The notes beneath the pieces are model-generated. The model did not search any database. It was not told the origin of the DNA and saw nothing but the letters and a program-made list of their open reading frames with translations. Source: Prosthecobacter debontii (GTDB lineage: Bacteria; Verrucomicrobiota; Verrucomicrobiia; Verrucomicrobiales; Verrucomicrobiaceae). Taken from it: a stretch of 64,000 nucleotides of DNA. The translations under genes and the position numbers were made by a program. Of this stretch, positions 8,001-16,165 are shown piece by piece. How positions within the stretch are numbered: position 1 is the stretch's first letter; the number at the start of each line of letters is the position of its first letter. The DNA is taken from positions 434,001 to 498,000 of the forward strand of contig NZ_FUYE01000001.1 of assembly GCF_900167535.1 (NCBI RefSeq), read 5' to 3'.

Positions 8001-8540
8001 ATGATTCCTTTTAAACTGATCTTCATCGCCAGTCTCGTGGGCAGCTCTGTTCTTCTGAGCTCATGCGGTAAAAACAAACCATCGAATGCAGCCGTAGCTC
8101 CAACAAGTCCTGCCTTGGAGGCCGTCTTCTCAACGACCCCGAGTCAACAAGCCGAAGCGATTCATCAAGCACGCTTGACGGCAAAGCCAGGGGATTCACT
8201 GACCTTGAAAGGGCGTATCATGGGGAATTTAAAACCTTTTGTTGAAGGACGTGCAGCTTTTATTCTTGGAGATCCTGACAAGATCACACCTTGCAATAAA
8301 AACCCTGACGATGGCTGCCCGACTCCTTGGGATGCCTGCTGCGATACCTCTGAAGTCATCAAAGTAGGAACGGCAACCATTCAAGTGGTAGACGCTCAAG
8401 GTAAAGTACTCAAAGAACCGCTCGAAAATGTCCATGGTCTCAAACCCCTCAGCAGCGTCGTCGTAAGCGGGATCGTGGCTCCGGGATCTAATCCTGAGCT
8501 TTTGGTTTTAAACGCTCAGTCGATTCAAATCCTTGAATAG
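8001..8540 (+). CDS. Lipoprotein with CxxxxxxxC-PTPWD-xCC motif
   Basis: 179 residues. The lipobox VLLSSC places the lipidated Cys at residue 22. The body looks like a small beta-rich, OB-like domain (LTLKGRIMGN, SVVVSGIVAPGS, LLVLNAQSIQIL). In its middle is the tight cluster C98, C106, C113, C114 in PCNKNPDDGCPTPWDACCD. I recall similar GC-PTPWD-CC proteins of unknown function in Planctomycetes and Verrucomicrobia but cannot check this. As the last gene of the cluster it may hand a metal or thiol substrate to the exporter, or sense it. A GC-rich stem at 8556-8578 follows the stop. Confidence 0.8.
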   Translation: MIPFKLIFIASLVGSSVLLSSCGKNKPSNAAVAPTSPALEAVFSTTPSQQAEAIHQARLTAKPGDSLTLKGRIMGNLKPFVEGRAAFILGDPDKITPCNKNPDDGCPTPWDACCDTSEVIKVGTATIQVVDAQGKVLKEPLENVHGLKPLSSVVVSGIVAPGSNPELLVLNAQSIQILE

Positions 8541-8555
8541 GGATGTGTTGTGAAG

Positions 8556-8578
8556 CTGTGCCGCCTGACTCGGCGCAG
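8556..8578 (+). terminator. GC-rich stem-loop after the lipoprotein gene
   Basis: CTGTGCCG and CGGCGCAG pair (one G-U) around a 7-base loop, 16 bases after the stop codon. There is no T-run after it, so intrinsic termination is doubtful. Confidence 0.3.
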
Positions 8579-8621
8579 TCCCTGCATGAGGGGCTGGGGA
8601 GTTGAAGTCTGAGGCTCTCGA

Positions 8622-10292
8622 TCAATCCTTCGAGTCAATATTCCCCGATTTCCGGATCGCGCGCATCAGTCTCCAGCCCAGATAAACGCTGACCATGTAG
8701 CCAAGCGCACCGAAGATGGAGATTCCCCACAGAAGCGGTGGGGCGGCGCTGCTCCAAAGCTGGCTGGAGCCTAGGAAGATGGCGGCGGTGAGCACACCGA
8801 ACACGAGGCGGTTGATGATCGGGTCCAGGTGCCGATGATCTAGATGCACCGTGAGGGTACCATCGCGGAAGCGCGACATCAGGTCCGCCAGATCCCGCGG
8901 CAGCACGGTGATGAGGCGATCCCAATCTCGATACGTGCGGCGGGCGCGGCGCATCATGCGAGACGGGGAAAAGCGCCGTAGGATCATGCGCTGACAGAAG
9001 GGTTGGATGAGCTCGGCCAGACTGATATCAGGACTGAAGCGCCGACTCGTGCCTTCCAGCACGATGATGGTTTTCAGCAGCACCGCCAGCGGAGGCGGGA
9101 GGGTAATGTGATAACGCCGGATGATCTCAATGAGGGAGGTCAATGCATGCCCCACATTGATGTCGCGGAGCGGATGGCCGATGAAGTCCGCCATGAACTC
9201 GTCCAGATCCGAGCGCAGGCGTTCACGGTTGAAGTCTGGCGGCACGGCCCCTAACCGCAGCACTTGTTCCGTGACTTGAGTGGAGTCATTTTCGACAATG
9301 GCCAGCAGCAGCGCCTCCACCTCATCCCGCAGTTCGTCATCGATGCGCCCCACTTGACCGCAATCAATGACGCCGACGATGCATCCCGGCAGTAGCATCA
9401 GGTTTCCTGGGTGCGGATCGGCATGATAGAAACCATCCCGAAAGACCATTTCTAGATACATGTTCGCCCCGCGTCGTGCGAACTCGGCCAAGTTTTCTCC
9501 CGAGGCACGCAGGCCCTCGATATCCGTGCCGGAGATGCCTTCCAGCCGCTCCATGGTGATGATCTGATGCGAGCAGAGATCTCCATACACTTGGGGAATG
9601 CGCACCTCGGGTTCATCCTCAAAGTTGCGCGTGAACTCCTCGATGTTTCGCTTCTCATACGTGAAGTCCATCTCCCGCAGCAGGGCTTTACGAAACTGAC
9701 GCACGATGGCGACTGGCTGATACGGGCGTAGGCTCGGGGAATGCTTTTCCAGCAACTCCGCCATGGCTTGGACGATCTCCAGATCCGTGGTGCTCTTGGC
9801 CTCGATGCCGCCACGCCGGACCTTGACCACAACACGCTCACCCGTATGCAGACGAGCCGCATACACCTGAGCGATCGAAGCCGCTGCAAGAGGCACCTCA
9901 TCGAACTCGCCAAACAATTCTTCAACCGGCTGTCCCAAATCCGCGAGGATGATCGCCCGAGCGATCTCCACCGGCTCAGCGGGCACATTCGCTTGCAGCT
10001 CGGCCAGTTCCGCCGCCATCTGCGCACCGACGAGGTCGGGGCGGGTACTGAGCATCTGTCCGAGCTTGATGAACGTGGTGCCCAACTCCGTGAGAGCCAG
10101 GCGCACCCGTGCGGGTGTGGTCAGATCGGATAAGACCTGGCCATCAGCACTGAGCAGGCGCTTGTTCAGCCACGGGTAATCGAAGCCGCCAAACAGATCG
10201 GCCAGCCCATACTTGCCCAGCACAGCCGCGATTTCCCCCAGCCTTTTCGCATGGCGTTCCAGTCGGGCGAGCGGTTCGATCTTCATGCCCAT
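8622..10292 (-). CDS. ABC1/UbiB-family atypical kinase
   Basis: A 556-residue member of the UbiB/ADCK family, membrane-associated ATPases linked to quinone biosynthesis and lipid handling. Family marks are the KxGQ element in FIKLGQMLSTRPDL, the nucleotide-loop region ASIAQVYAARLHTGERVVVKVRRGG, the catalytic-loop HADPHPGNL, and VIDCGQVGRID, where the usual DFG is DCG. Two C-terminal hydrophobic segments (LVFGVLTAAIFLGSSQLW and LLWGISIFGALGYMVSVYL) fit the UbiB tail anchor. No quinone-pathway genes are adjacent. Start codons at 10292 and 10286 are both possible; neither has a strong ribosome site. Confidence 0.9.
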   Translation of the reverse strand: MGMKIEPLARLERHAKRLGEIAAVLGKYGLADLFGGFDYPWLNKRLLSADGQVLSDLTTPARVRLALTELGTTFIKLGQMLSTRPDLVGAQMAAELAELQANVPAEPVEIARAIILADLGQPVEELFGEFDEVPLAAASIAQVYAARLHTGERVVVKVRRGGIEAKSTTDLEIVQAMAELLEKHSPSLRPYQPVAIVRQFRKALLREMDFTYEKRNIEEFTRNFEDEPEVRIPQVYGDLCSHQIITMERLEGISGTDIEGLRASGENLAEFARRGANMYLEMVFRDGFYHADPHPGNLMLLPGCIVGVIDCGQVGRIDDELRDEVEALLLAIVENDSTQVTEQVLRLGAVPPDFNRERLRSDLDEFMADFIGHPLRDINVGHALTSLIEIIRRYHITLPPPLAVLLKTIIVLEGTSRRFSPDISLAELIQPFCQRMILRRFSPSRMMRRARRTYRDWDRLITVLPRDLADLMSRFRDGTLTVHLDHRHLDPIINRLVFGVLTAAIFLGSSQLWSSAAPPLLWGISIFGALGYMVSVYLGWRLMRAIRKSGNIDSKD

Positions 10293-10387
10293 ACTTTAGC
10301 CAGATGGAGAAACTTCCAAGTGCCTTCGTGTGGAAGCACTCAGGTCCTGGGGAGACAGCGTTGTGACGTTGAGGCCATGCACAAAAT

Positions 10388-10424
10388 TTCACCCCGGCTT
10401 GCCATGAAGCGAAGCCGGGGTGAA
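10388..10424 (-). terminator. Intrinsic terminator for the 10457 gene
   Basis: A perfect 13-base stem (TTCACCCCGGCTT at 10388-10400 with AAGCCGGGGTGAA at 10412-10424) has an 11-base loop. Read on the minus strand it is followed by a short TTTT. It lies about 30 bases past the stop of the small secreted protein. Confidence 0.7.
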
Positions 10425-10456
10425 GGGGGGCGATGTGATCGGCGCGGTAAGGCGGA

Positions 10457-10807
10457 TTATTCGATGATCTTCACCGCGATAGGCTTCAGTTTTTTGCCTT
10501 TGTTTTCGACCTGGACTTCCAGCTTCTGGCCTTCTTTTAAGGCATCGAAGGCTACTTTTTCAGAGCCTTTGGTGATCTCAGTCGTCTTCTTCAGGTAGAG
10601 TTCCAGGATCTTGCCATCATCGGTTTTGACATAGATCTCCTCTTCTTCAGGATCGACTTTGTGAGCGGTGCCTTGGTAGGTGCCGGTATCGACAAGGTCT
10701 GTTTTTTCGATCTCGACCTTGCCGCCTTCTTTCTTGTCATCGGCAAGAGCAGAGGTGGTGGTCATCAAGGCAAAGGCCAGCAGGCAGGAATACAGCAGAT
10801 GTTTCAT
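10457..10807 (-). CDS. Small secreted beta-strand protein (unknown)
   Basis: 116 residues from the ATG at 10805-10807. A clear signal peptide (MKHLLYSCLLAFALMTTTSALA) is followed by a charged beta-rich domain with alternating TYQGTAHKVDPEEEEIYVKTDDGK and KLEVQVENKGKKLKP stretches. The pattern resembles small OB-like secreted domains of the DUF5666 kind, but the match is loose. An in-frame start 36 bases further upstream would extend the n-region without benefit. It is a single gene with its own terminator. Confidence 0.7.
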   Translation of the reverse strand: MKHLLYSCLLAFALMTTTSALADDKKEGGKVEIEKTDLVDTGTYQGTAHKVDPEEEEIYVKTDDGKILELYLKKTTEITKGSEKVAFDALKEGQKLEVQVENKGKKLKPIAVKIIE

Positions 10808-10952
10808 GGTAAGAAGGTAGATGTGGGTTTGAGTCAGCCACACAACGAGGGACTCCCGAAAGCAGGAGATCGACTCAGCCGGTGGTGAAGGGTATCGCGC
10901 CTTTGATCCAACGTGGTTTTATCAAATGTCCCCGAGAGGGGAACTCAGTGGA

Positions 10953-11816
10953 TTACCAAGTCGAGTTATTGCGCGTTCGCTGTCTCCCAGGCGTCTCCCC
11001 CGTGACTCGGCGGTAACAACGAATGAAATAATTGGCATCTCGAAAACCGCAGGCGTGGGCGATGTCGGTGATGTTCAGAGAGGGATCCGCCATGAGGGAG
11101 CGCGCGCGGCGTAGGCGGGCATGCAGAAGGTGATCTTGAAACGAGCGCTCGCTGAATTCGTGAAAGAGACGGGAGACGTGATTGGGATGGATGTGGAGAA
11201 AATCGGCGACTTCTTGACGCCCCAAAGGCTGATGCAGGTGATCCTCCAAAAACTGACAGGCGGCCTGCCAGGTGAAATGGCCTTTGCGCGTGGCCTGCTT
11301 GGTGATGTCAGTCCGGCTGGCGATGTCAGCGCTCTTGAGCAAGAGCAACTCCACCAGACGTCGTGCAGCCAAATCCTCTGGGGGTGCAGAGTCACGGTGA
11401 TAAAGGGCTTCGAAAAAGTGATGCCCGTCCGAATCGAGAACAGTGCTGTCGTGATGAGCTTGGAGGAAGCGATGACGACCTCGAGATTGCTTGGCTAAGA
11501 GCAGCCTCGTCATGGAGGGGGTGAAGACAAGGCCTAACGCTAAGTAACGCGAGGGGCGATGCGGTTCCATGTGAGCTCCGGGCGCGGCAACGATGGCATC
11601 CCCACGCTTGAGCGTAATGATCTGGCGCTTCTGCTGCCTGAGCACGGTGTATTGGCCGGTGCCAGCCAGACAGAGAGAGAAGCGTGGGCTTTCATGAGCG
11701 GGGAAGCCGCTGCGACTCTCAACGGCGAGGTACACACGGGTGGGCCAACCGCGATTCAGCAATCGCTGAATCCACTTCGGCCACTCGGAGGGGGAGGTGG
11801 CGGGTTGGTATGCCAT
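10953..11816 (-). CDS. AraC-family transcriptional regulator
   Basis: 287 residues: an N-terminal cupin-type effector domain (LKRGDAIVAAPGAHMEPH, roughly residues 40-110) and a C-terminal pair of HTH motifs. The second HTH shows the family signature ITDIAHACGFRDANYFIRCYRRVTG, and the first is LGRQEVADFLHIHPNHVSRLFHEF. It is divergent from the FAD oxidoreductase at 11907, with about 90 bases between the starts, so it probably controls that gene and itself. The cupin suggests a small-molecule, perhaps sugar, ligand. Confidence 0.92.
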   Translation of the reverse strand: MAYQPATSPSEWPKWIQRLLNRGWPTRVYLAVESRSGFPAHESPRFSLCLAGTGQYTVLRQQKRQIITLKRGDAIVAAPGAHMEPHRPSRYLALGLVFTPSMTRLLLAKQSRGRHRFLQAHHDSTVLDSDGHHFFEALYHRDSAPPEDLAARRLVELLLLKSADIASRTDITKQATRKGHFTWQAACQFLEDHLHQPLGRQEVADFLHIHPNHVSRLFHEFSERSFQDHLLHARLRRARSLMADPSLNITDIAHACGFRDANYFIRCYRRVTGETPGRQRTRNNSTW

Positions 11817-11906
11817 GTTACAATCGTGCTATTTTTGTGCGGATGTTCCGGTCGAAATGTTGTCTGGGGTTACGATTCTTTCAAACAACCGTTTCTCAAT
11901 CCTGCC

Positions 11907-13355
11907 ATGAGTTCTTCCAAATCCCCGTTTTCGCGTCGTCATTTCCTACGTGCTGCCTTGGCGGGTCCAGGTTTGCTGCCTGCCGCAGCCTGGACGTCTG
12001 CCAGTGGTGCTGAGGAGGCGGCGGCTGCCGCTGAGGCGCCTCTTTTCGATGAACCGGGGCGTCAGGTGCCGCTGGTGCAGGATGCGGATGTGATCGTCTG
12101 TGGTGCCGGCCCTGCGGGAGTGGCCGCCGCGATCTCAGCTGCACGTGCAGGGGCCAAGGTGCGGTTGTTTGAAGCCAATGGCTGTCTCGGTGGGGTGTGG
12201 ACTGCAGGGTTGCTGACGTGGATCTTTGACTTCGATAAACCCGGCTTCACACGGGAGCTGAATCGTCTGCTGGAGGAGCGTGGTGCGCGGCGTGGCACGA
12301 GTGCCAGCAAGTTTGTGTATGAGCCGGATGAGATGAAACTGCTGCTGGAGGATCTCTGCGCGGAGGCCGGCGTCAGCTTCCGGCTACACACGCGTCTGGT
12401 GGCGGCTTATCGGGAAGGGCGGCAACTGACCACCATCATCACAGAGTCGCGCTCGGGGCGCGAGGCCTGGCGGGCTCCGGTATTCATTGATACCACAGGC
12501 GATGGTGTCCTGGGGAACTTGGCCGGGTGCAGTTGGGATCTGGGCGAGATGGGGCAGGATAAAGCCCCGCAATGCCTTTGCCAGCCGCTAACCATGAATG
12601 CTCTCGCGGTGGTGAGTGATGTGACGCAGATGCAGTCCTACATCTCCTTTTATGAAGGGGATCTCAACTGGCATGTGAAAGCCACGGAGAACTTCAAAGC
12701 GGAGATAAAGCGTGCCGGATTGGACCCCTCCTACGGCATGCCGACGATCTTTCACGTGCGCGATAACATCGTGCTACTCATGCTGAACCATGAGTATGGC
12801 GTGAGACCGGACGATGCCGATGCCATGACGGCGGCTACGGTGCGTGCACGCAAGGAAGTCTTCGACATTGTGCGTGCACTGCGGAAGCTCGGCGGTGTGT
12901 GGGAGGGCTTGCAAGTGGTTGCCACGGCAGAGCAAATCGGCGTGCGCGATGGTCGGCGTATTCATGGCCGGTATACCGTGACCAGAGAGGATCTGATGAG
13001 CAGTGCCCGGCATGAGGATGCGGTGGCTCGGGTGACCTTCGGGGTTGATATCCATGCCCGCACGAAGAAGGCCAATGATGAGCTGACGATCGAGCGTGGG
13101 GGTGTGAAAAAGTTCACGCCTTATGACATCCCTCTGCGGGCACTCATCGCTAAGGATGTGGATGGTCTCATGATGGCAGGCCGCTGCATCAGTGGTGACT
13201 TTGTGGCACATGCCAGTTATCGAGTGACAGGCAATGCTGTGGCGATGGGCGAGGCCGCAGGTGTAGCGGCGGCGATCGCCGCAACGACGAAACGTCAACC
13301 CCATGAGGTGCCCTGGGAAGAATGCCGCAAGATGCTGGTGCAAGTTGCACGGTAA
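11907..13355 (+). CDS. Tat-exported FAD-dependent oxidoreductase
   Basis: 482 residues from ATG 11907. The N-terminus SRRHFLRAALAGPGLLPAAA is a twin-arginine signal, so the folded flavoprotein is probably exported. DADVIVCGAGPAGVAAAISAA is the dinucleotide-binding GxGxxG motif, and CLGGVWTAGLL and VFIDTTGDGVLG are typical of the FAD_oxidored (PF12831) family. The C-terminal MMAGRCISGDFVAHASYRV and AMGEAAGVAAAIA complete the FAD site. Relatives are common in Verrucomicrobia and Planctomycetes near sugar-degradation genes; the substrate is unknown. An open frame extends upstream to 11559 but lacks a signal peptide and overlaps the AraC gene. Confidence 0.9.
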   Translation: MSSSKSPFSRRHFLRAALAGPGLLPAAAWTSASGAEEAAAAAEAPLFDEPGRQVPLVQDADVIVCGAGPAGVAAAISAARAGAKVRLFEANGCLGGVWTAGLLTWIFDFDKPGFTRELNRLLEERGARRGTSASKFVYEPDEMKLLLEDLCAEAGVSFRLHTRLVAAYREGRQLTTIITESRSGREAWRAPVFIDTTGDGVLGNLAGCSWDLGEMGQDKAPQCLCQPLTMNALAVVSDVTQMQSYISFYEGDLNWHVKATENFKAEIKRAGLDPSYGMPTIFHVRDNIVLLMLNHEYGVRPDDADAMTAATVRARKEVFDIVRALRKLGGVWEGLQVVATAEQIGVRDGRRIHGRYTVTREDLMSSARHEDAVARVTFGVDIHARTKKANDELTIERGGVKKFTPYDIPLRALIAKDVDGLMMAGRCISGDFVAHASYRVTGNAVAMGEAAGVAAAIAATTKRQPHEVPWEECRKMLVQVAR

Positions 13356-13430
13356 AGATGTCCTCGCGTGGGAAAGAAATTTTATCTTATGAATGAATAG
13401 GGGCGGAGGTGGTGCGTCAGATACAATGTT

Positions 13431-14432
13431 ATGAAACCCAACTTCTCCCCCAGCCGCCGGGGCCTCGGTGCGGCTTTCCTGGCGCTGTCAGTGGTCGGTA
13501 TGCCTTTGGTGACCCAAGCGGATTCCCGGGATACTCGACGTGAGCGTGAACGTGAGCGCCCGTCCAGTTCATCCCGTCCGTCATCGTCGTCTCGTCCATC
13601 CATTCCTTCCTCCAGCAGGCCTTCGATTCCGCAGCGTCCCTCCACGCCTTCGGTGAGACCGAGCAGCAGCCCCCAGCGGCCTAGCATTCCCTCACGGCCC
13701 TCCATTCCTTCGGTGCGGCCACCGTCGGGTAGCTCCTCCCCGAGCAGTCGTCCCGGCGGCACAGTGACGCGTCCGAGCATCCCTTCACGGCCCTCCATCC
13801 CCTCAGTGCGTCCTCCATCCTCTCCGGGAAGTTCCTCAGGTAGCAGCCGTCCTAGTATCGTGACGCGTCCGTCGATTCCATCCCGGCCTTCGATTCCTTC
13901 CTCGGTGTCTCCTCGTCCGAGCCGCCCTTCGGATAGCTTGAGCTCACGTCACTCCGAAGTTCATAGCCGTCCATCCTTCTTTAACCGCCCTTCTTCGGTG
14001 AGGCATTCTTCAGGGCGTAGTCACTGGCACTACCATGACTCCTCTCGCTTCTCGGGGTTAAGTCGGCATTCGATCTTCCATAGCTACCCGCACCATCATT
14101 ACCGTCTGTGCCAAGGCAACGGCTACCGGGGCTATGGCTGGTATTTCGGGCCGCCGAACATGGGTTACTACTATGAAACTCCCGGCGTGTATTATTACAG
14201 CTCGCTGAGTTCGGTGCCTTCTACCTATCTGAGCCTGCGTTATTCAGCCGTCAATTCGCTGGACTACGCCGTGCAGGAAGCCCTGGCGGATCTGGGTTAC
14301 TATGGTGGCCCCCTGGACGGTGATATCGGCCCGATGTCCCGTTTGGCCATCGCTAACTTCCAGGCAGACAATGGTCTGGAACCCACCGGTATCATTGACG
14401 AAACCCTGCTGTATTACCTGGGCATCCAATGA
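13431..14432 (+). CDS. Secreted Arg/Pro/Ser-repeat protein with peptidoglycan-binding domain
   Basis: 333 residues. A signal-like N-terminus (FLALSVVGMPLVTQADS) leads into about 150 residues of low-complexity repeats built from RPSIPS, RPSIPSVRP and RPSS units. Next comes a His/Tyr/Gly-rich linker (PHHHYRLCQGNGYRGYG). A C-terminal PG_binding_1-type domain (VQEALADLGYYGGPLDGDIG, then ANFQADNGLEPTG) completes it. The repeat resembles a flexible wall-spanning arm tethered to peptidoglycan by the C-terminus. The codons vary between repeat units, so the repeat is kept at protein rather than DNA level. A strong terminator follows. Confidence 0.85.
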   Translation: MKPNFSPSRRGLGAAFLALSVVGMPLVTQADSRDTRRERERERPSSSSRPSSSSRPSIPSSSRPSIPQRPSTPSVRPSSSPQRPSIPSRPSIPSVRPPSGSSSPSSRPGGTVTRPSIPSRPSIPSVRPPSSPGSSSGSSRPSIVTRPSIPSRPSIPSSVSPRPSRPSDSLSSRHSEVHSRPSFFNRPSSVRHSSGRSHWHYHDSSRFSGLSRHSIFHSYPHHHYRLCQGNGYRGYGWYFGPPNMGYYYETPGVYYYSSLSSVPSTYLSLRYSAVNSLDYAVQEALADLGYYGGPLDGDIGPMSRLAIANFQADNGLEPTGIIDETLLYYLGIQ

Positions 14433-14466
14433 TGTGGCGATAGATCTCGACTCTTGAGTCGCTCAG

Positions 14467-14499
14467 TAAACCCTCGGCTGGTCAACGGCCGAGGGTTTA
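14467..14499 (+). terminator. Intrinsic terminator after the repeat protein
   Basis: A 12-base perfect stem (TAAACCCTCGGC with GCCGAGGGTTTA) with a 9-base loop, followed by TTTT at 14500-14503, 35 bases after the stop. Confidence 0.85.
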
Positions 14500-14503
14500 T
14501 TTT

Positions 14504-14915
14504 GAGGTGTAAGTGAACTCGTTATCAAAAGGCAGGAGAACGCCAAGCTGTGATTACAAACCCAAAGGGTTGGCGTTATTGAGCCCTGGGTTCTTGGAAC
14601 CCTGGGATGCTTGATGAAAAACATACGAGTCAGAGGTGAACCCCAACGGTGGTTCCGTCCATGGTTGATGGAACCGCTCCATATTGGGGGTCTGACCGCC
14701 CTAGACGGAACCCTTTCAGGCTTCGTCTCTAATCTGGGTGCATTGTTTCTAACAACCCGGGGTTGTGCCAACCCCGGGCTGAATGACGCAAGCCCGTTGG
14801 GCTAGAAGGCCTGGTCTGAATTACCGGAGGATGCAGGAAACCAAGCTGCCCAATGAGGGGGATGGCATCAATCGGACTATCGTTGGGGAAACCTGGAGCC
14901 TGATCTGAAATCGCT
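14504..14915. repeat. Gene-free stretch with an array of five hairpins
   Basis: No credible gene. Five consecutive inverted repeats occupy about 14539-14803. They are AACGCCAA/TTGGCGTT (14539-14577, enclosing AACCCAAAGGGTT); CCCTGGGTTC/GAACCCTGGG with one mismatch (about 14584-14607); CCCCAA...TTGGGG enclosing GGTTCC/GGAACC (14641-14689); a perfect CCCGGGGTTG/CAACCCCGGG with 3-base loop (14756-14778); and AGCCC/GGGCT (14791-14803). The regular spacing suggests a mobile or repeated structured element, possibly REP-like; a second copy was not found in this window. Confidence 0.55.
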
Positions 14916-16097
14916 TCACTTCACCAGATCAAACCCACTCCTCGCCAAAGACTCACCATTGATCAGGATCTCCACCTCATGATGTCCGGCATGATGCACG
15001 CGGGTGGTGAAGTCCTTGATCATCTGCTGTCGCGTGAGTGAAATCGACGCATCAGCGGGCAGGGTGAGTTCCTTCCACTTGAAAACCTTGGCGGACACAC
15101 TGCCACTCTTTTTGACGTAATGAATGGCATAATCCACGACGAGGCGCTGGCTTTGATTGGAGAGTGACTGGAGATTAAGTGTAAACTGGATCTTTTGGCC
15201 TAACTGAATGTGTGTGGGTGAAAGCGAGAAGTCCGTCACTTTGACCTTCGCTTTCTCCCCCGCGCCGATGATGGCTAAGGCACGTGGATCACCTTTTTTG
15301 ATCAAGGTGCGCAGGGCGTGACGGACGATCCAAGCTGTGTGTGGGTTTTCCAAGGACCAAGCCTCCACACGATCCAGCATCCAGTCGGGGTGATCTTTGG
15401 TGATGTCGTTGAGATGATTGGCGACGGACTTGCGGACGTAGAGACTCTTGTCGGCCTTGAGGTTTTCTAAGATGGGCATCACCGGGGAGGGATCGGCAAT
15501 CAGCGCCTCCAGCCGGAATGACCAAGGGAGCCGTGGGCGGCAGCCCTCACTGGCGAGCCGCCGCACACCTTCGTGTTCATCTTGGCTCCAGGTCCTCATG
15601 ACCTTCAGGGTGCGTTTCAGATCTCGACGCAGATACTCACGGATGGCGAACTCCGAGGAGCCATAGACGGTGAAGTCCTTCAGCGCAGCCAGGGAGGCAT
15701 CGAAGTGATCCAAGCCATACTGACCCACATAGTCAGGCAGGACGAGACTGACGAAGTTGTGATTGATGTGAGGTGCCAGACCCCGCAGCAAATCGAGAGT
15801 TTGAAGATAGTCCGCAGGTAGCGTGGCATGCAGACTCTCGGTCATCCGCCGCAGGCGCTGCATCAGGCTGAGTTCGTTCAATCCCTGGAGAGAGATTTTG
15901 AGAAAGCGCTGCCGATCAAAGCGAGGGTGAAGAACGCTGAGTTCATCCGCAATGTGCTCATACCGGGCACGGTCAAACCAGTCTTTTAGGGCAGGGGCGG
16001 CGGGGGGCGATTCGGGCATGGGGACAGGTTCCGGCAGGGTGGGTTCAATCGGGGGCAGGAGGTGGGCTCGGCGACCGAAGACGAGGAAGGAAAGCAT
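14916..16097 (-). CDS. AlkC-type DNA alkylation repair glycosylase
   Basis: About 393 residues. A HEAT-like helical domain contains LASEGCRPRLPW, close to the ASEGxRPRLPW signature of AlkC (COG4335). AlkC enzymes remove N3-methyladenine and related lesions by base excision. The repeats (PVMPILENLKADKSLYVRKSVANHLND) bind DNA. The last 110 residues, from about KVTDFSLSPTHIQLG, look like a beta-sandwich Ig-like domain, as in one AlkC subfamily. An ATG at 16097 (GTG at 16100) opens the frame; ATG 16019, just before ALKDWFDRARY, is an equally good start. No SOS or Ada gene is adjacent. Confidence 0.85.
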   Translation of the reverse strand: MLSFLVFGRRAHLLPPIEPTLPEPVPMPESPPAAPALKDWFDRARYEHIADELSVLHPRFDRQRFLKISLQGLNELSLMQRLRRMTESLHATLPADYLQTLDLLRGLAPHINHNFVSLVLPDYVGQYGLDHFDASLAALKDFTVYGSSEFAIREYLRRDLKRTLKVMRTWSQDEHEGVRRLASEGCRPRLPWSFRLEALIADPSPVMPILENLKADKSLYVRKSVANHLNDITKDHPDWMLDRVEAWSLENPHTAWIVRHALRTLIKKGDPRALAIIGAGEKAKVKVTDFSLSPTHIQLGQKIQFTLNLQSLSNQSQRLVVDYAIHYVKKSGSVSAKVFKWKELTLPADASISLTRQQMIKDFTTRVHHAGHHEVEILINGESLARSGFDLVK

Positions 16098-16165
16098 CAC
16101 CCGGCCAGAGTGGCGCAGGGCACTGACAACCCTATGTCAGCAGCGTTTTTCAGCCGCCTGCATTT

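Noticed and set aside
13555..13930. Repeated GGCCCTCCATTCCTTC-like units looked like a possible DNA tandem repeat or CRISPR
   Set aside because: Units vary in length and codons and lie inside one coding frame, encoding RPSIPS repeats; there are no spacers.
14611..14805. 64-codon frame in the hairpin array
   Set aside because: It spans several hairpins and has no recognisable protein feature.
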